This document shows positions 1 through 6,239 of a stretch of 7,851 bases of DNA, one piece after another (positions within the stretch are counted from its first letter, which is position 1; each line of letters starts with the position of its first letter). Where the stretch lies: positions 1-7,851 of the forward strand of contig CAISJA010000260.1 in assembly GCA_903885525.1 (NCBI GenBank), in the 5' to 3' direction. A program made the position numbers and the translations under genes. The notes beneath the pieces are model-generated. The model saw nothing but the letters and a program-made list of their open reading frames with translations. It had not been told where the DNA came from and did no database searches. The DNA comes from an uncultured Opitutaceae bacterium. GTDB lineage: Bacteria; Verrucomicrobiota; Verrucomicrobiia; Opitutales; Opitutaceae.

Positions 1-125
1 CTTCCCGAGCAAAACCAGCTTTCGCACTAAAATCATCAATTACGCCGGCGCCCCGCCGACACCTTGCTCGCATTCCTATGCAAGCAGTTGCATCGTCATA
101 TCCACTCCCTGTGGGACGGGACTGA
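1..125 (+). other. Damaged 5' portion of urtA, or contig-edge artefact
   Basis: No single frame carries UrtA sequence across this stretch. Frame 2 encodes IINYAGAPPT at 32-61, which resembles the conserved I-I-Y-T-G-A-x-P-N-Q segment of UrtA proteins. The intact UrtA frame begins at 126 and is a different frame, reading through a TGA at 123-125. The gap between the two blocks is about 21 codons, close to the spacing I recall for these motifs in normal UrtA. The simplest reading is urtA sequence carrying at least one frameshift plus a nonsense codon; GGA to TGA at 123 would restore a glycine before KKFYLLGSDYV. The stretch lies at the window edge, so base-call or assembly errors are as likely as real decay. 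Confidence 0.45.
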
Positions 126-899
126 AAGAAATTCTACCTGCTCGGCTCCGACTATGTCTATCCGCAGACCACCAACCTGGTGCTGCTGGAGTACCTGCGC
201 AGCAAGGGCGTGCCGCTCGAAAACATCGGCGGCGGCTTTCGCAAGGACGAATCCGGCAAGATCATCTCCGCCGGCAAGTACACGCCGTTCGGGCACACCG
301 ACTACCAGCAGATCGTCGCGGAAATCAAACAGTTCGCCGCCTCGGGCGACGCCTGCGTGATCTCCACCCTCAATGGCGACACCAATGTCCCGTTCTTCAA
401 GGAATACGCGGCCTCCGGTCTGACCGCCGAGACCTGCCCGGTGGTTTCCTTCTCGATCTCCGAGGATGAATTCCGCGGCCTGCCCGCCGACAAACTCGTC
501 GGACAACTCGGTTGCTGGACTTATTTCCAGTCGCTGCCCACCCCCGCCAACAGCAAATTCGTCAGCGCCTTCAAGGCTTGGCTGGCGGGCAGCACCGTCC
601 CCGGCATCGTCAAGGACGGCCGCGTCACCTGCTCGCCCATGGTGCTCAGCTATGACGGCGTCTACCTGTGGAAGGCCTGCGTCGAAAAGGCGGGCTCCTT
701 CGATGTCGACAAGGTCCGCGAGGCCTGGAAGTCGGGCGTCTCCTTCGACGGCCCCGGCGGCAAGGTCACGACGCAGAAGAACATGCACCTGACCAAGAAC
801 GTCTACATCGGCGAGACCAAGGCCGATGGGCAGTTCAAGATCCTGAAGTCCTTTGATTCAGTGTACGGAGAGCCCTGGCTGAAGGGCAAATTCCAGTAA
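126..899 (+). CDS. urtA: UrtA, urea ABC transporter substrate-binding protein (C-terminal part, 5' end broken)
   Basis: This is the periplasmic binding protein that captures urea or short-chain amides and delivers it to the UrtBC permease. The 257 readable residues start KKFYLLGSDYVYPQTTN, a UrtA hallmark. They continue with a GKYTPFGHTDYQQIV block, VISTLNGDTNVPFFKEYA, a YFQSLPTPANSKFV segment and a VYLWKACVEKA helix, and end in KADGQFKIL near the C-terminus. This is the order of a type I periplasmic-binding fold of the Liv/HAAT class. A full UrtA is roughly 400-430 residues, so the N-terminus with its signal peptide is missing. No real start is visible: an in-frame TGA sits at 123-125, and a GTG at 180 lies inside a conserved segment, so it is not a credible native start. 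A terminator follows at 934-972, then urtB. The family assignment is firm. Whether the gene is intact in the organism is not. Confidence 0.85.
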   Translation, partial: KKFYLLGSDYVYPQTTNLVLLEYLRSKGVPLENIGGGFRKDESGKIISAGKYTPFGHTDYQQIVAEIKQFAASGDACVISTLNGDTNVPFFKEYAASGLTAETCPVVSFSISEDEFRGLPADKLVGQLGCWTYFQSLPTPANSKFVSAFKAWLAGSTVPGIVKDGRVTCSPMVLSYDGVYLWKACVEKAGSFDVDKVREAWKSGVSFDGPGGKVTTQKNMHLTKNVYIGETKADGQFKILKSFDSVYGEPWLKGKFQ

Positions 900-933
900 G
901 CCCCAGCCAACCGCCCACTCCGACTTGTCTCCC

Positions 934-972
934 AAACGTGGGGCGCGGCCTGTCCGCCCCCACGTTTTTTTT
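934..972 (+). terminator. Intrinsic terminator between urtA and urtB
   Basis: AAACGTGGGG (934-943) pairs perfectly with CCCCACGTTT (958-967). The loop between them is G+C-rich, and a run of eight T (965-972) covers the end of the stem and beyond. This is a canonical rho-independent terminator 34 bases after the urtA stop. It lies inside an otherwise compact transporter operon. It would leave the abundant binding protein on a short transcript and let only read-through, or a separate promoter, express urtBCDE. I see no convincing promoter between it and urtB. Confidence 0.85.
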
Positions 973-1002
973 GGCACGGAACTAGCATTCGTGACTCCAG
1001 GA

Positions 1003-2784
1003 ATGATCCATTATTGTCTCCGCCTGTTCCGCATTCTTGCGCTCGCCGGCCTGCTGGGCTTTGCCCCGGGTTGGGCGGCCACGCCGCGCACCATCATTGC
1101 ACAGGCGACTCTGGCGGAAAAACCGGCCGAGCAGCGCGCCTTGATCGCCTCCCTGGCCGGACTGGGCGACAGTGCCATCGCGCCCCTGCTCAACGCCTGG
1201 CGCATGGACGCCCTTTTTCTTTACCAAGACACCACCGGTACCCGAGTCCCTGTCCTGCTGGCGGGTGACAAAGACGCCCAGGGCCGCCAGGGCGCCCTCC
1301 GCGTGGATACCGGCGATCCCCTCCGGGATGCCGCCGGGCGGCCTCTGCTCCTGGCCGCGGGCGAGCTGACGGCGGTAGAACACAACTCCGCCCTGCGGCG
1401 CGCCATGCGCGCGGTGCTGGACCTGCTGGAAGTCGCCTCGCCCGATCCGGCGCGGCGCATCCACGCCATCCAAACCATCGGACAGACGCAGGATCAGGAA
1501 AAAATGCCGGCGCTGCTGACACGCCAGACCGTGGAGACGGACGAGGACGTGCGGCAGGCCCTCCGCGAGGCCCTCGCCCTGATCCGGCTGAAATCCCCGG
1601 CCGGGGAAGACCGGCTGGAGGCCCTCCGGGAATTGGAGCACGGCCACTCGCTTTCCAGCACCGACTACCTGCACACCGCCTTAAAGGAGGCCGAGGCCCG
1701 CCGCCAGCCGGAGCTGGCCGCCGCCGCCCGGTCGGCCTTGCGGGCGGTGGAAAAGCACCGCGCCTGGGTGGATTTCATCGGCACGCTGTTTCGCAGCCTG
1801 AGTCTGGGCAGCATCCTCCTGGTGGTGGCCCTGGGGCTGGCCATCACCTTCGGCCTGATGGGGGTGATCAACATGGCCCACGGCGAGATGATCGCGATCG
1901 GGGCCTATACGACCTACGTGGTGCAGAATATCTTCGGCCACGGCCTCGCCCTTTCGCCCTTCGGCTTTTCCGTGGCCGTGCCCGGCTTCCATGCCACCGG
2001 CTGGCTGTACCAATTCTATTTCATCGCCGCCCTGCCCCTCAGCTTTCTCTCGGCCGCCCTGGCTGGAGTGCTGCTGGAGCGCAGCGTCATCCAGTTTCTC
2101 TACCGCCGCCCCCTGGAAAGCCTGCTGGCCACCTGGGGAGTGTCGCTGATTTTGCAGCAACTGCTGCGCCTGACCTTCGGCGCCAACAACGTCCAGGTCG
2201 GCAGCCCCATCTATCTCAGTGGCCATTGGACGGTGGCCGATGTCCTGTTCGGGTGGAACCGCATTTTTGTGATTGGCTTCGCCGGCCTCATCGTGGCCGG
2301 CATCTGGCTGGTGCTGACCCACACGCCCCTCGGCCTGCTCATCCGCGCCGTGATGCAGAATCGCGGCATGGCGGCCTGCCTGGGGGTGCGGACCCAGCGG
2401 GTGAATATGATCACGTTCGGCCTCGGCAGCGGCCTGGCCGGACTGGCCGGGGCCTTTCTCAGCCAGATCGGAAACGTGGGGCCGTCCCTCGGCCAGAACT
2501 ACATTGTGGACAGCTTCATGGTGGTCGTGGTCGGCGGCGTGGGTAAACTCATGGGCACCGTCATCAGCGGGCTGGGCATCGGGTCGCTCGATCAGTTCAT
2601 CCAGCAGTATGCCCCGGCCCTGGCGAGCAGCCTGGGCATGGTCCCGCTGGTCGGAGGATTCCTGCGCAATCTGGCGCAGGACTCGGCCGTCTTCGGCAAG
2701 ATCGTCGTCCTCTGCGGCATCATCCTCTTCCTGCAATGGCGGCCGGCCGGGCTGTTTGCCACCCGCAGCCGCAGCCTGGATTGA
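1003..2784 (+). CDS. urtB: UrtB, urea ABC transporter permease with secreted N-terminal extension
   Basis: This is an inner-membrane channel subunit of the LivH class that pairs with UrtC. From ATG 1003 it has 593 residues. Residues 1-25 form a signal peptide (basic start, hydrophobic core, PGWAA cleavage region). Residues about 26-250 are a soluble, alanine/leucine-rich helical domain with a HEAT-like stretch at about 150-195. The permease begins near residue 257. It carries GVINMAHGEM at 287-296 and the cytoplasmic coupling loop GLLIRAVMQNRGMAACLG at 444-461, followed by LAGLAGAFL. Long UrtB proteins with this extension are known in the urea-transporter family; the extension's role is not established. 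The start is uncertain: an in-frame TTG at 925 lies before the terminator and is unlikely, and GTG 991 is possible. ATG 1003 places the signal peptide at the N-terminus, but its purine-rich site (CAGGA) abuts the ATG. Confidence 0.93.
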   Translation: MIHYCLRLFRILALAGLLGFAPGWAATPRTIIAQATLAEKPAEQRALIASLAGLGDSAIAPLLNAWRMDALFLYQDTTGTRVPVLLAGDKDAQGRQGALRVDTGDPLRDAAGRPLLLAAGELTAVEHNSALRRAMRAVLDLLEVASPDPARRIHAIQTIGQTQDQEKMPALLTRQTVETDEDVRQALREALALIRLKSPAGEDRLEALRELEHGHSLSSTDYLHTALKEAEARRQPELAAAARSALRAVEKHRAWVDFIGTLFRSLSLGSILLVVALGLAITFGLMGVINMAHGEMIAIGAYTTYVVQNIFGHGLALSPFGFSVAVPGFHATGWLYQFYFIAALPLSFLSAALAGVLLERSVIQFLYRRPLESLLATWGVSLILQQLLRLTFGANNVQVGSPIYLSGHWTVADVLFGWNRIFVIGFAGLIVAGIWLVLTHTPLGLLIRAVMQNRGMAACLGVRTQRVNMITFGLGSGLAGLAGAFLSQIGNVGPSLGQNYIVDSFMVVVVGGVGKLMGTVISGLGIGSLDQFIQQYAPALASSLGMVPLVGGFLRNLAQDSAVFGKIVVLCGIILFLQWRPAGLFATRSRSLD

Positions 2785-2793
2785 CCGCACCCC

Positions 2794-3945
2794 ATGAAAC
2801 CCACCGCCTTACCGTCTTCCTCCGCCTGGTCGGGAACCCGCCTGGAGACCAGACTCGTCGCCGCGGCGGCGCTGGGACTCATCGTGGTGGTCCCGTACCT
2901 GAATGTGCTGGGGGTGATCAGTGATTTCACGATCAACCTCTGGGGCAAATACCTTTGCTATGCGCTGCTCGCCCTCTCGGTGGATCTGCTCTGGGGCTAT
3001 ACCGGGCTGCTGAGCCTGGGGCAGGCCCTCTTCTTCACCCTCGGCGGCTACATGCACGGCATGTACCTGATGCGCATGATCGGCACCCTCGGGCAGCACC
3101 ACCAGGCCATCCCCGATTTCCTGGTCTTCCTCGGTTGGACGGAGCTGCCGAGCTTCTGGCGGCCGTTTGCCAGTTTCCCCTTCGCCCTGGCCATGACCTT
3201 CCTGCTGCCCGCGACGGTGGCGGGCGTATTCGGCTACCTCGCCTTTCGCTCGCGCATCCGCGGCGTGTATTTCTCGATCCTGACCCAGGCGCTGACCTAC
3301 GCCGGGGCGCTGATTTTTTTCCGCAACAACACCCTGATGGGGGGGAACAATGGCTTCACCGACTTCAAGTTCATCCTCGGCCACAGCCTCCTGCTGCCCT
3401 CCACCCAGCGCGTCCTCTATCTCTGCACCGCGGTGGCGCTCCTGCTCGTCTACCTCGGCTGCCGGTGGCTGCACGGTTCCAAGTTCGGCCTGGTCCAGCG
3501 GGCGGTGCGCGACGGCGAGAATCGCGTGCTCTTCAGCGGCTATGCCTCCGCCGACTACAAATTGTTTCTCTTCATCATCGCGGCGCTGATCGCCGCCCTC
3601 GGCGGGGCGCTCTACGTGCCCCAGGTGGGCATCATCAATCCCAGCGAGATGACTCCGGACAAATCCCTCGAAACGGTGGTCTGGGTGGCCGTGGGCGGCC
3701 GCGGCACCCTGGTGGGCCCGATCCTGGGTGCCATCGGCGTCAATGCGCTCAAGAGCTGGGCCACGCGCGCCTATCCCGATCTCTGGCTCGTGCTGCTCGG
3801 GGGTCTGTTTATCGTCGTCGTCCTGTTCCTGCCCGGCGGCCTGGTCAGCCTGCCCCGGAAACTGGCCGGGGCCTGGGCCGCCCGCTGGGGCCGGCCGGGG
3901 GCACCGCCGGCGGAGGAAACCGAAGCGGCGGGAGGAGAGTCATGA
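2794..3945 (+). CDS. urtC: UrtC, urea ABC transporter permease
   Basis: This is the second integral-membrane subunit (LivM class) that forms the urea channel with UrtB. It has 383 residues, the usual size. The first transmembrane segment lies near residues 25-45. The conserved block GYTGLLSLGQALFF follows at 68-81, then FRSRIRGVYFSILTQA at 151-166, a GGNNGF motif at 183-188, and the ATPase-coupling loop GLVQRAVRDGENR at 232-244, with further hydrophobic segments to about residue 355. The tail is proline/alanine-rich with acidic residues (APPAEETEAAGGES) and probably cytoplasmic. The ATG lies 9 bases after the urtB stop with no clear Shine-Dalgarno site, which suggests translational coupling. 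The last codons overlap the urtD start (ATGA). Confidence 0.94.
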   Translation: MKPTALPSSSAWSGTRLETRLVAAAALGLIVVVPYLNVLGVISDFTINLWGKYLCYALLALSVDLLWGYTGLLSLGQALFFTLGGYMHGMYLMRMIGTLGQHHQAIPDFLVFLGWTELPSFWRPFASFPFALAMTFLLPATVAGVFGYLAFRSRIRGVYFSILTQALTYAGALIFFRNNTLMGGNNGFTDFKFILGHSLLLPSTQRVLYLCTAVALLLVYLGCRWLHGSKFGLVQRAVRDGENRVLFSGYASADYKLFLFIIAALIAALGGALYVPQVGIINPSEMTPDKSLETVVWVAVGGRGTLVGPILGAIGVNALKSWATRAYPDLWLVLLGGLFIVVVLFLPGGLVSLPRKLAGAWAARWGRPGAPPAEETEAAGGES

Positions 3946-4706
3946 AACCTCGCCTGCTCAAAGTGCAGAACGTCTCGAAGAGCTTCGATGGCTTCAAGGC
4001 GATCTCGAACCTGAACTTTTCCCTCGCGGAAGGGGAGCTGCGCACCGTCATCGGTCCGAATGGAGCGGGCAAATCCACCTTCTTCGACCTGATCACCGGC
4101 CGGGCCCGCCCCGACAGCGGGCGGATCGAGTTTGGTCCGAACATCGACCTGACCAAGCTGAAGGAGTACGAGATCAACCGCCTGGGGATCGGGCGAAAAT
4201 TCCAGACTCCGAGCGTGTATGAGCTGCAGACGGTGTGGGACAACCTGGTGCTTTCCCTCAAAGGACCGCGCAGCGTGTTCGCCACCCTGATCTATCGGCT
4301 GAGCTCGGAGGACCGGGACCGGCTGGACGAGCTGCTCAAGCTCATCGGCCTATATTACAAGCGCGACCTGCCCGCGGATCAGCTGGCGCATGGGGAGAAA
4401 CAGTGGCTCGAAATCGGCATGCTGCTGGCGACCAATCCGAAGCTGCTGCTGGTGGACGAGCCGGCGGCGGGGATGTCGGACGAGGAGACGCACCGGACCG
4501 GCGAGCTGCTGCTCTCCTTGGCGGGCAAGCACAGCCTGATCGTGGTCGAGCATGACATGGCCTTTGTCCGGCAGATTGCCCGCCACGGCCGGGTGACTGT
4601 GCTGCACCAGGGCTCGGTGCTGTGCGAAGGCAAGTTCAGCGAGGTCCAGGCCGACCCGAAGGTTCGCGAGGTCTATCTCGGCCGCGGCAAACACGGACAC
4701 AAATGA
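3942..4706 (+). CDS. urtD: UrtD, urea ABC transporter ATP-binding protein
   Basis: This is a cytoplasmic ATPase of the LivG class that powers the UrtBC channel as a heterodimer with UrtE. It has 254 residues. Visible motifs are Walker A GPNGAGKST (38-46), Q-loop FQTPSV with Q88, signature LAHGE (148-152, where LSHGQ is common in UrtD) followed by KQWLEIGMLL, Walker B LLLVDEP (168-174) with catalytic E173, and switch histidine H204 in VVEHDM. All catalytic elements are present. The last base of the glutamine codon-position in the signature reads as glutamate (E152), a mild variation. The start overlaps the urtC stop by ATGA, and a strong purine-rich site (GGAGGAGAG, 3931-3939) sits just upstream. 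The same frame is open upstream through urtC, but that is shadow sequence and does not belong to the protein. Confidence 0.95.
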   Translation: MKPRLLKVQNVSKSFDGFKAISNLNFSLAEGELRTVIGPNGAGKSTFFDLITGRARPDSGRIEFGPNIDLTKLKEYEINRLGIGRKFQTPSVYELQTVWDNLVLSLKGPRSVFATLIYRLSSEDRDRLDELLKLIGLYYKRDLPADQLAHGEKQWLEIGMLLATNPKLLLVDEPAAGMSDEETHRTGELLLSLAGKHSLIVVEHDMAFVRQIARHGRVTVLHQGSVLCEGKFSEVQADPKVREVYLGRGKHGHK

Positions 4707-5476
4707 AATCCCTGCTGCAACTTTCGCAGATCGAGGCGTACATCGGCGGCTCCCGGATTTTGCGGGGGGTCGATCTGGAAGTGGGCGCCGGCGAGGTGGT
4801 GGCCCTCATGGGACGCAACGGCGTCGGCAAGACGACCACGTTGCGCACCATCATGGGGGTGCTGCCGGTGCGCTCGGGCCGTTTGACTTTCGACGGGCGC
4901 AACATCGCCCCGCTCCCCCCCGAGGAGCGGGCGCGGGCCGGCATCGGCTATGTACCGCAGGGCCGGGATATCTTCCCGCACCTGAGTGTGGAGGAGAACC
5001 TGCAGATCAGCCTGGTCGTCAGCCGCCAGTCCGGCGCGGGCGCGAAGCGGGCGCTGGAGCGCGTGTACGGTCTCTTTCCGGTCCTGCAGGAAATGCTCGC
5101 GCGGAAAGGCGGAGTGTTGTCGGGAGGCCAGCAGCAGCAACTGGCCATCGCCCGGGCCCTGCTGACCAATCCCAAATTGCTGATCCTCGACGAGCCCACC
5201 GAAGGCATCCAGCCTTCCATCATCGACCACATCGGCGACACCCTGCAGAAGCTCAAGCGCGAAGGGTTCGCCCAGGAGTGCGCGGAGGAGATCCACCACG
5301 CCGTCAAGGCCCTCAAGGCGGAGGGCCGGCTGGCCATCCTGCTGGTGGAACAGTACGTAGACTTTTGCCGCGAAGTGGCGGATCGGTTTTACATCCTTGA
5401 TCGTGGCGCCGCCGTGGCCACGGGACCGATCGCGACGCTGACGGATGAGGTGGTGAAGCAACACCTACAGGTCTGA
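4703..5476 (+). CDS. urtE: UrtE, urea ABC transporter ATP-binding protein with 20-residue insertion
   Basis: This is the LivF-class ATPase partner of UrtD. It has 257 residues, against about 230 for typical UrtE. Visible motifs are Walker A GRNGVGKTT (37-45), Q-loop VPQGRDIF with Q86, signature LSGGQ (139-143), Walker B LLILDEP (159-165), the UrtE-typical TEGIQPSI (166-173), and LLVEQYVDF (213-221). Glutamine 217 stands where the switch histidine is found in other ABC ATPases, as is usual for LivF/UrtE. The extra length is concentrated at residues 189-208, between the EG that ends one helix and the RLAILLVEQY strand. Residues 177-189 and 197-209 align weakly (shared I, L, K, E, G at a 20-residue period), which suggests a helix duplication. 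The ATG overlaps the urtD stop (ATGA), the last junction of the operon. An in-frame start at 4622 lies inside urtD and is not needed. Confidence 0.94.
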   Translation: MKSLLQLSQIEAYIGGSRILRGVDLEVGAGEVVALMGRNGVGKTTTLRTIMGVLPVRSGRLTFDGRNIAPLPPEERARAGIGYVPQGRDIFPHLSVEENLQISLVVSRQSGAGAKRALERVYGLFPVLQEMLARKGGVLSGGQQQQLAIARALLTNPKLLILDEPTEGIQPSIIDHIGDTLQKLKREGFAQECAEEIHHAVKALKAEGRLAILLVEQYVDFCREVADRFYILDRGAAVATGPIATLTDEVVKQHLQV

Positions 5477-5633
5477 GCCCGCCGCCGCCCCTGGCGACCC
5501 GGAGGCGAAGGATGGCGGCACCGAGGCGAAAAGCAGGAGAAGCGAAAAGGTGGTGTCATAAATCAAGAATTGGCCCGCCCAGTGCTCTGGAAGGCGCGAA
5601 CCAAACCAGCACGACGATTCGTGCCCCGCCCCC

Positions 5634-5831
5634 ATGATTTCCCTCCCGCTCGCTCTCTTCTGTGTCGCCGCTTTCGGTGCATTCACGGCGGCGGCACAGA
5701 TCGGATCCGCACCTGCGGCCGCCCCGGCCAGGGCTGCCCGTTCGACTGCCCCCTCCCCCTCCTCGCCGGCCAGGTCTCGCGCAGGCCGCAACGCCTCTAC
5801 CGCACGCTGCGGAAGGAGCCCGCTCACCTGA
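5634..5831 (+). CDS. Doubtful small ORF, possible remnant of a secreted protein
   Basis: The 65-residue reading starts MISLPLALFCVAAFGAF and reaches TAAAQ at residues 18-22, which looks like a Sec signal peptide with a cleavage site after about residue 21. The rest is a low-complexity A/P/S/R-rich tail. From about 5702 the coding-like signal moves to another frame (starting CGG 5702). There most codons end in G or C and the peptide contains RTCGRPGQGCPFDCPLP, with three cysteines. That pattern would fit a small secreted cysteine-containing protein broken by a frameshift between about 5695 and 5715. No Shine-Dalgarno site precedes the ATG, and I recognise no family. It may be only chance open sequence. 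Confidence 0.2.
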   Translation: MISLPLALFCVAAFGAFTAAAQIGSAPAAAPARAARSTAPSPSSPARSRAGRNASTARCGRSPLT

Positions 5832-5906
5832 GCCGTCCCGCTTTCGTCCCAGCCCTCCTTACGGGTGAGCCGGTGGCAGCATCGAACCATCCGTCACAAC
5901 GCATAG

Positions 5907-5956
5907 CAATAATGGGGAACCGGCTGCGCTCGCGCGCAGCCGGTTTTCCATTATTG
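5907..5956. terminator. Strong 23-bp hairpin, probable terminator
   Basis: The arms 5907-5929 and 5934-5956 pair over 23 positions, with two G-T (G-U in RNA) pairs and a TCGC loop. The G+C-rich core AACCGGCTGCGC is followed on the + strand by TTTTCCATTATT, so it can act as an intrinsic terminator for + transcripts. The opposite strand reads a similar stem followed by CCCCATTATT, a weaker case. It lies 430 bases after the urtE stop, so it ends either a long urt 3' UTR or a separate short transcript from the spacer. Confidence 0.65.
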
Positions 5957-6159
5957 GCCGGCCTCCGCCGCCCTCAACTTGCCAGGGATTCCAGCCGCTC
6001 CTCCCTTCCCACGGCTCGCCTCGTAGGCCCAACTCACACGCCACTCCAGCCTTGGTCCGATCAAAGCCGCCCTCCTCGCCACCGGGCCGGAACGGGCGCG
6101 GCGCGCAAACACCGGCTGAGACATCGCGCCGGGGCCGGGATACGACTGGCGCATGCCTC

Positions 6160-6181
6160 TTTTGTTGAGCGGTTAACAAAA
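6160..6181. promoter_or_regulatory. Operator-like inverted repeat upstream of the PFK gene
   Basis: TTTTGTT (6160-6166) and AACAAAA (6175-6181) are perfect complements separated by 8 bases (GAGCGGTT). The repeat sits 14 bases upstream of the candidate -35 element. Its size and position suit a dimeric regulator's operator, but arms this A+T-rich could occur by chance. No regulator gene is in the window. Confidence 0.3.
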
Positions 6182-6195
6182 AAATAAAGCCGGAC

Positions 6196-6222
6196 TTGAC
6201 CTGCGTTCGTTTCCGCGAGAAT
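6196..6222 (+). promoter_or_regulatory. Candidate promoter for the PFK gene
   Basis: TTGACC at 6196-6201 matches five of six bases of the sigma-70 -35 consensus. GAGAAT at 6217-6222 matches four of six of the -10, but the spacer is only 15 bases. An A-rich tract (6175-6188) directly upstream could act as an UP element. Transcription from here would start about ten bases before the TTG start codon, giving a very short leader. That agrees with the missing Shine-Dalgarno site. The -10 assignment is weak. Confidence 0.35.
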
Positions 6223-6239
6223 TACCCACTCCTTTCCCT

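Larger units (their letters stand above)
5477..6239. other. Long spacer between urtE and the PFK gene
   Basis: These 763 bases contain no gene I can identify with confidence. They hold a doubtful small ORF (5634-5831), a very strong hairpin (5907-5956) and, near the right end, an A-rich tract with a candidate promoter for the downstream gene. Several overlapping ORFs on both strands are open only because the region is G+C-rich; their predicted peptides are proline/arginine-rich and match no family I recognise. GAGGCGAA occurs twice near 5501-5530. The region 5960-6155 shows nothing recognisable: no tRNA and no known riboswitch core. Confidence 0.6.

Noticed and set aside
78..93. Small inverted repeat ATGCAA-GCAG-TTGCAT in the damaged urtA region
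   Set aside because: Six-base arms with a 4-base loop are too short to interpret, and it sits in sequence of doubtful quality.
123..125. TGA recoding (glycine or tryptophan) to explain the in-frame TGA in urtA
   Set aside because: urtB, urtC, urtD and urtE all end in TGA at the expected family length, so TGA is a normal stop here.
180..899. GTG at 180 as the true start of a short UrtA-like protein
   Set aside because: Conserved UrtA sequence continues upstream of it in the same frame to 126 (KKFYLLGSDYVYPQTTN), so this GTG is an internal codon.
925..1002. TTG 925 as the UrtB start
   Set aside because: It would place the start before the intrinsic terminator and add residues unlike any UrtB ahead of a clear signal peptide; ATG 1003 (or GTG 991) fits better.
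1681..2790. Long minus-strand ORF opposite urtB, and similar ones opposite urtC, urtE and the PFK gene
   Set aside because: These are antisense shadows of G+C-rich genes; their peptides are H/Q/G/D-rich with no recognisable domain.
2955..3941. Long N-terminal extension of UrtD read through urtC
   Set aside because: The upstream part is an arginine/proline/alanine-rich shadow of urtC. UrtD homology starts at ATG 3942 with a strong purine-rich site and an ATGA overlap.
5465..5890. Minus-strand 141-residue ORF in the spacer
   Set aside because: It overlaps the urtE end, has no family resemblance and no ribosome-binding site, and has low-complexity composition.
5951..6154. Minus-strand ORF ending inside the strong hairpin
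   Set aside because: The position of its stop in the hairpin is suggestive, but the arginine/alanine/glycine-rich peptide matches nothing I know and the region is open in several frames.
5477..6239. tRNA, riboswitch or CRISPR in the spacer
   Set aside because: I found no cloverleaf with a TTC-loop motif, no spaced direct-repeat array and no known riboswitch core.
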